Positions 63,611 to 64,000 of a DNA stretch of 64,000 bases are shown here, one piece after another (the stretch's first letter is position 1; each line of letters begins with the position of its first letter). The notes beneath the pieces were generated by a model. The model did not search any database. It was given only the letters and a program-made list of their open reading frames with translations, and was not told the DNA's origin. The position numbers were made by a program, and so were the translations under genes. Source of the stretch: Brevibacillus reuszeri (GTDB lineage: Bacteria; Bacillota; Bacilli; Brevibacillales; Brevibacillaceae); the NCBI RefSeq assembly GCF_001187725.1, contig NZ_LGIQ01000009.1, positions 810,547-874,546 on the forward strand, in the 5' to 3' direction.

Positions 63611-64000
63611 TCATTGAAGTCTTCGTTGCATGCGTCTGCTTACCGTCGCGGGACTGACCCCTAAAATTTTCGCTACGCGTGCTGCCGTACCGTATTTTTT
63701 CAGCGCCAGCGAGATCAACTGATTTTCCACTTCCTCCACGGCATCTTTTAACGGCATAATATCGAGAACCACAGTCTTGTTTTCCCGGGCGAGCGGTTCT
63801 TCCTTAAACAGATTGGGAATGACATCCTGCGTCCCGATGCTATCCGAGCGAGTCTTTACTACGAGTCTTTCGATGACATTTTGCAGCTCTCGGACATTCC
63901 CCGGCCACGAATATCCTTCGAGCATATGCAAGGCATCCCGATTAATGCTCTTCTCCAGCGCGTACATCTCGTTGAATTCCTTTAGAAAATGGATCGCCAA
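63611..64000 (-). CDS. Sigma-54-dependent activator, C-terminal part (N-terminus off the right edge)
   Basis: The last 129 residues of a sigma-54 activator: the end of the AAA+ domain (YSWPGNVRELQNVIERLVV) and a Fis-type helix-turn-helix (ALKKYGTAARVAKILGVSPATVSRRMQ). The frame is open to the window end. It is immediately upstream of pxpB in the same direction, so it may form one unit with pxpBC or control it. Confidence 0.9.
   Translation of the reverse strand: MAIHFLKEFNEMYALEKSINRDALHMLEGYSWPGNVRELQNVIERLVVKTRSDSIGTQDVIPNLFKEEPLARENKTVVLDIMPLKDAVEEVENQLISLALKKYGTAARVAKILGVSPATVSRRMQRRLQ

Overview
The window looks like a chromosomal segment of a moderate-GC Firmicute, most likely a Brevibacillus-type member of the Paenibacillaceae. 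This is inferred from the strong AGGAGG-like ribosome binding sites, frequent GTG and TTG starts, the many SigL (sigma-54) enhancer-binding regulators of Bacillales type, and the mixture of Opp/Dpp transporters with amino-acid and amide catabolism. I saw no rRNA, conventional tRNA, insertion sequence, prophage or CRISPR array.

Layout. Bases 1-11710 hold two sigma-54 activators and an apparent putrescine catabolic group: a PuuP-like permease, an amidohydrolase, putrescine aminotransferase PatA behind a near-perfect -24/-12 promoter, and an aldehyde dehydrogenase. An isolated molybdopterin oxidoreductase, also behind a -24/-12 promoter, lies beside them. AmpS follows at 11976-13217. Bases 13316-23433 are an RNA repair and RNA quality-control island. 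Bases 23485-34566 hold an amidase and a peptide-type ABC transporter with two luciferase-like monooxygenase paralogues, a DinB/YfiT protein and a LysR regulator. Bases 34638-42516 hold a small Cys/His protein with an attenuator-like leader, a multicopper oxidase, a two-component system, a lipoprotein, kynureninase and a TetR regulator. Bases 42599-53405 are a second Opp/Dpp operon with two nitrilases, an RraA-type protein and a creatininase gene broken by an amber codon; a -24/-12 promoter precedes it and a PrpR-like sigma-54 activator is divergent. Bases 53465-64000 hold several transporter-regulator pairs (MFS/MarR, EamA/LysR, Fur-box MFS/AraC), an alpha/beta hydrolase, 5-oxoprolinase subunits B and C, and part of a fourth sigma-54 activator.

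The most interesting region is 13316-23433. One minus-strand operon encodes a Ro60 (TROVE) protein, a nucleotidyltransferase, the Hen1 methyltransferase, the three-domain Pnkp kinase-phosphatase-ligase and the RtcB ligase. Upstream of the Ro60 gene, on the same strand, is a roughly 217-nt RNA (20977-21193) that folds into a long Y-RNA-like stem. The stem carries a circularly permuted tRNA mimic: T-arm, closed acceptor-like stem, then D-arm. Two WYL-domain proteins are divergent, and a perfect 8-bp inverted repeat lies in the intergenic region. Thus two chemically different RNA-sealing routes (direct RtcB ligation, and Pnkp/Hen1 end healing with methylation before sealing) are linked to a Ro60/Y-RNA particle under apparent WYL control instead of the RtcR control known in proteobacteria.

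All product assignments come from reading the sequence and recognising motifs. No database searches or folding programs were run.
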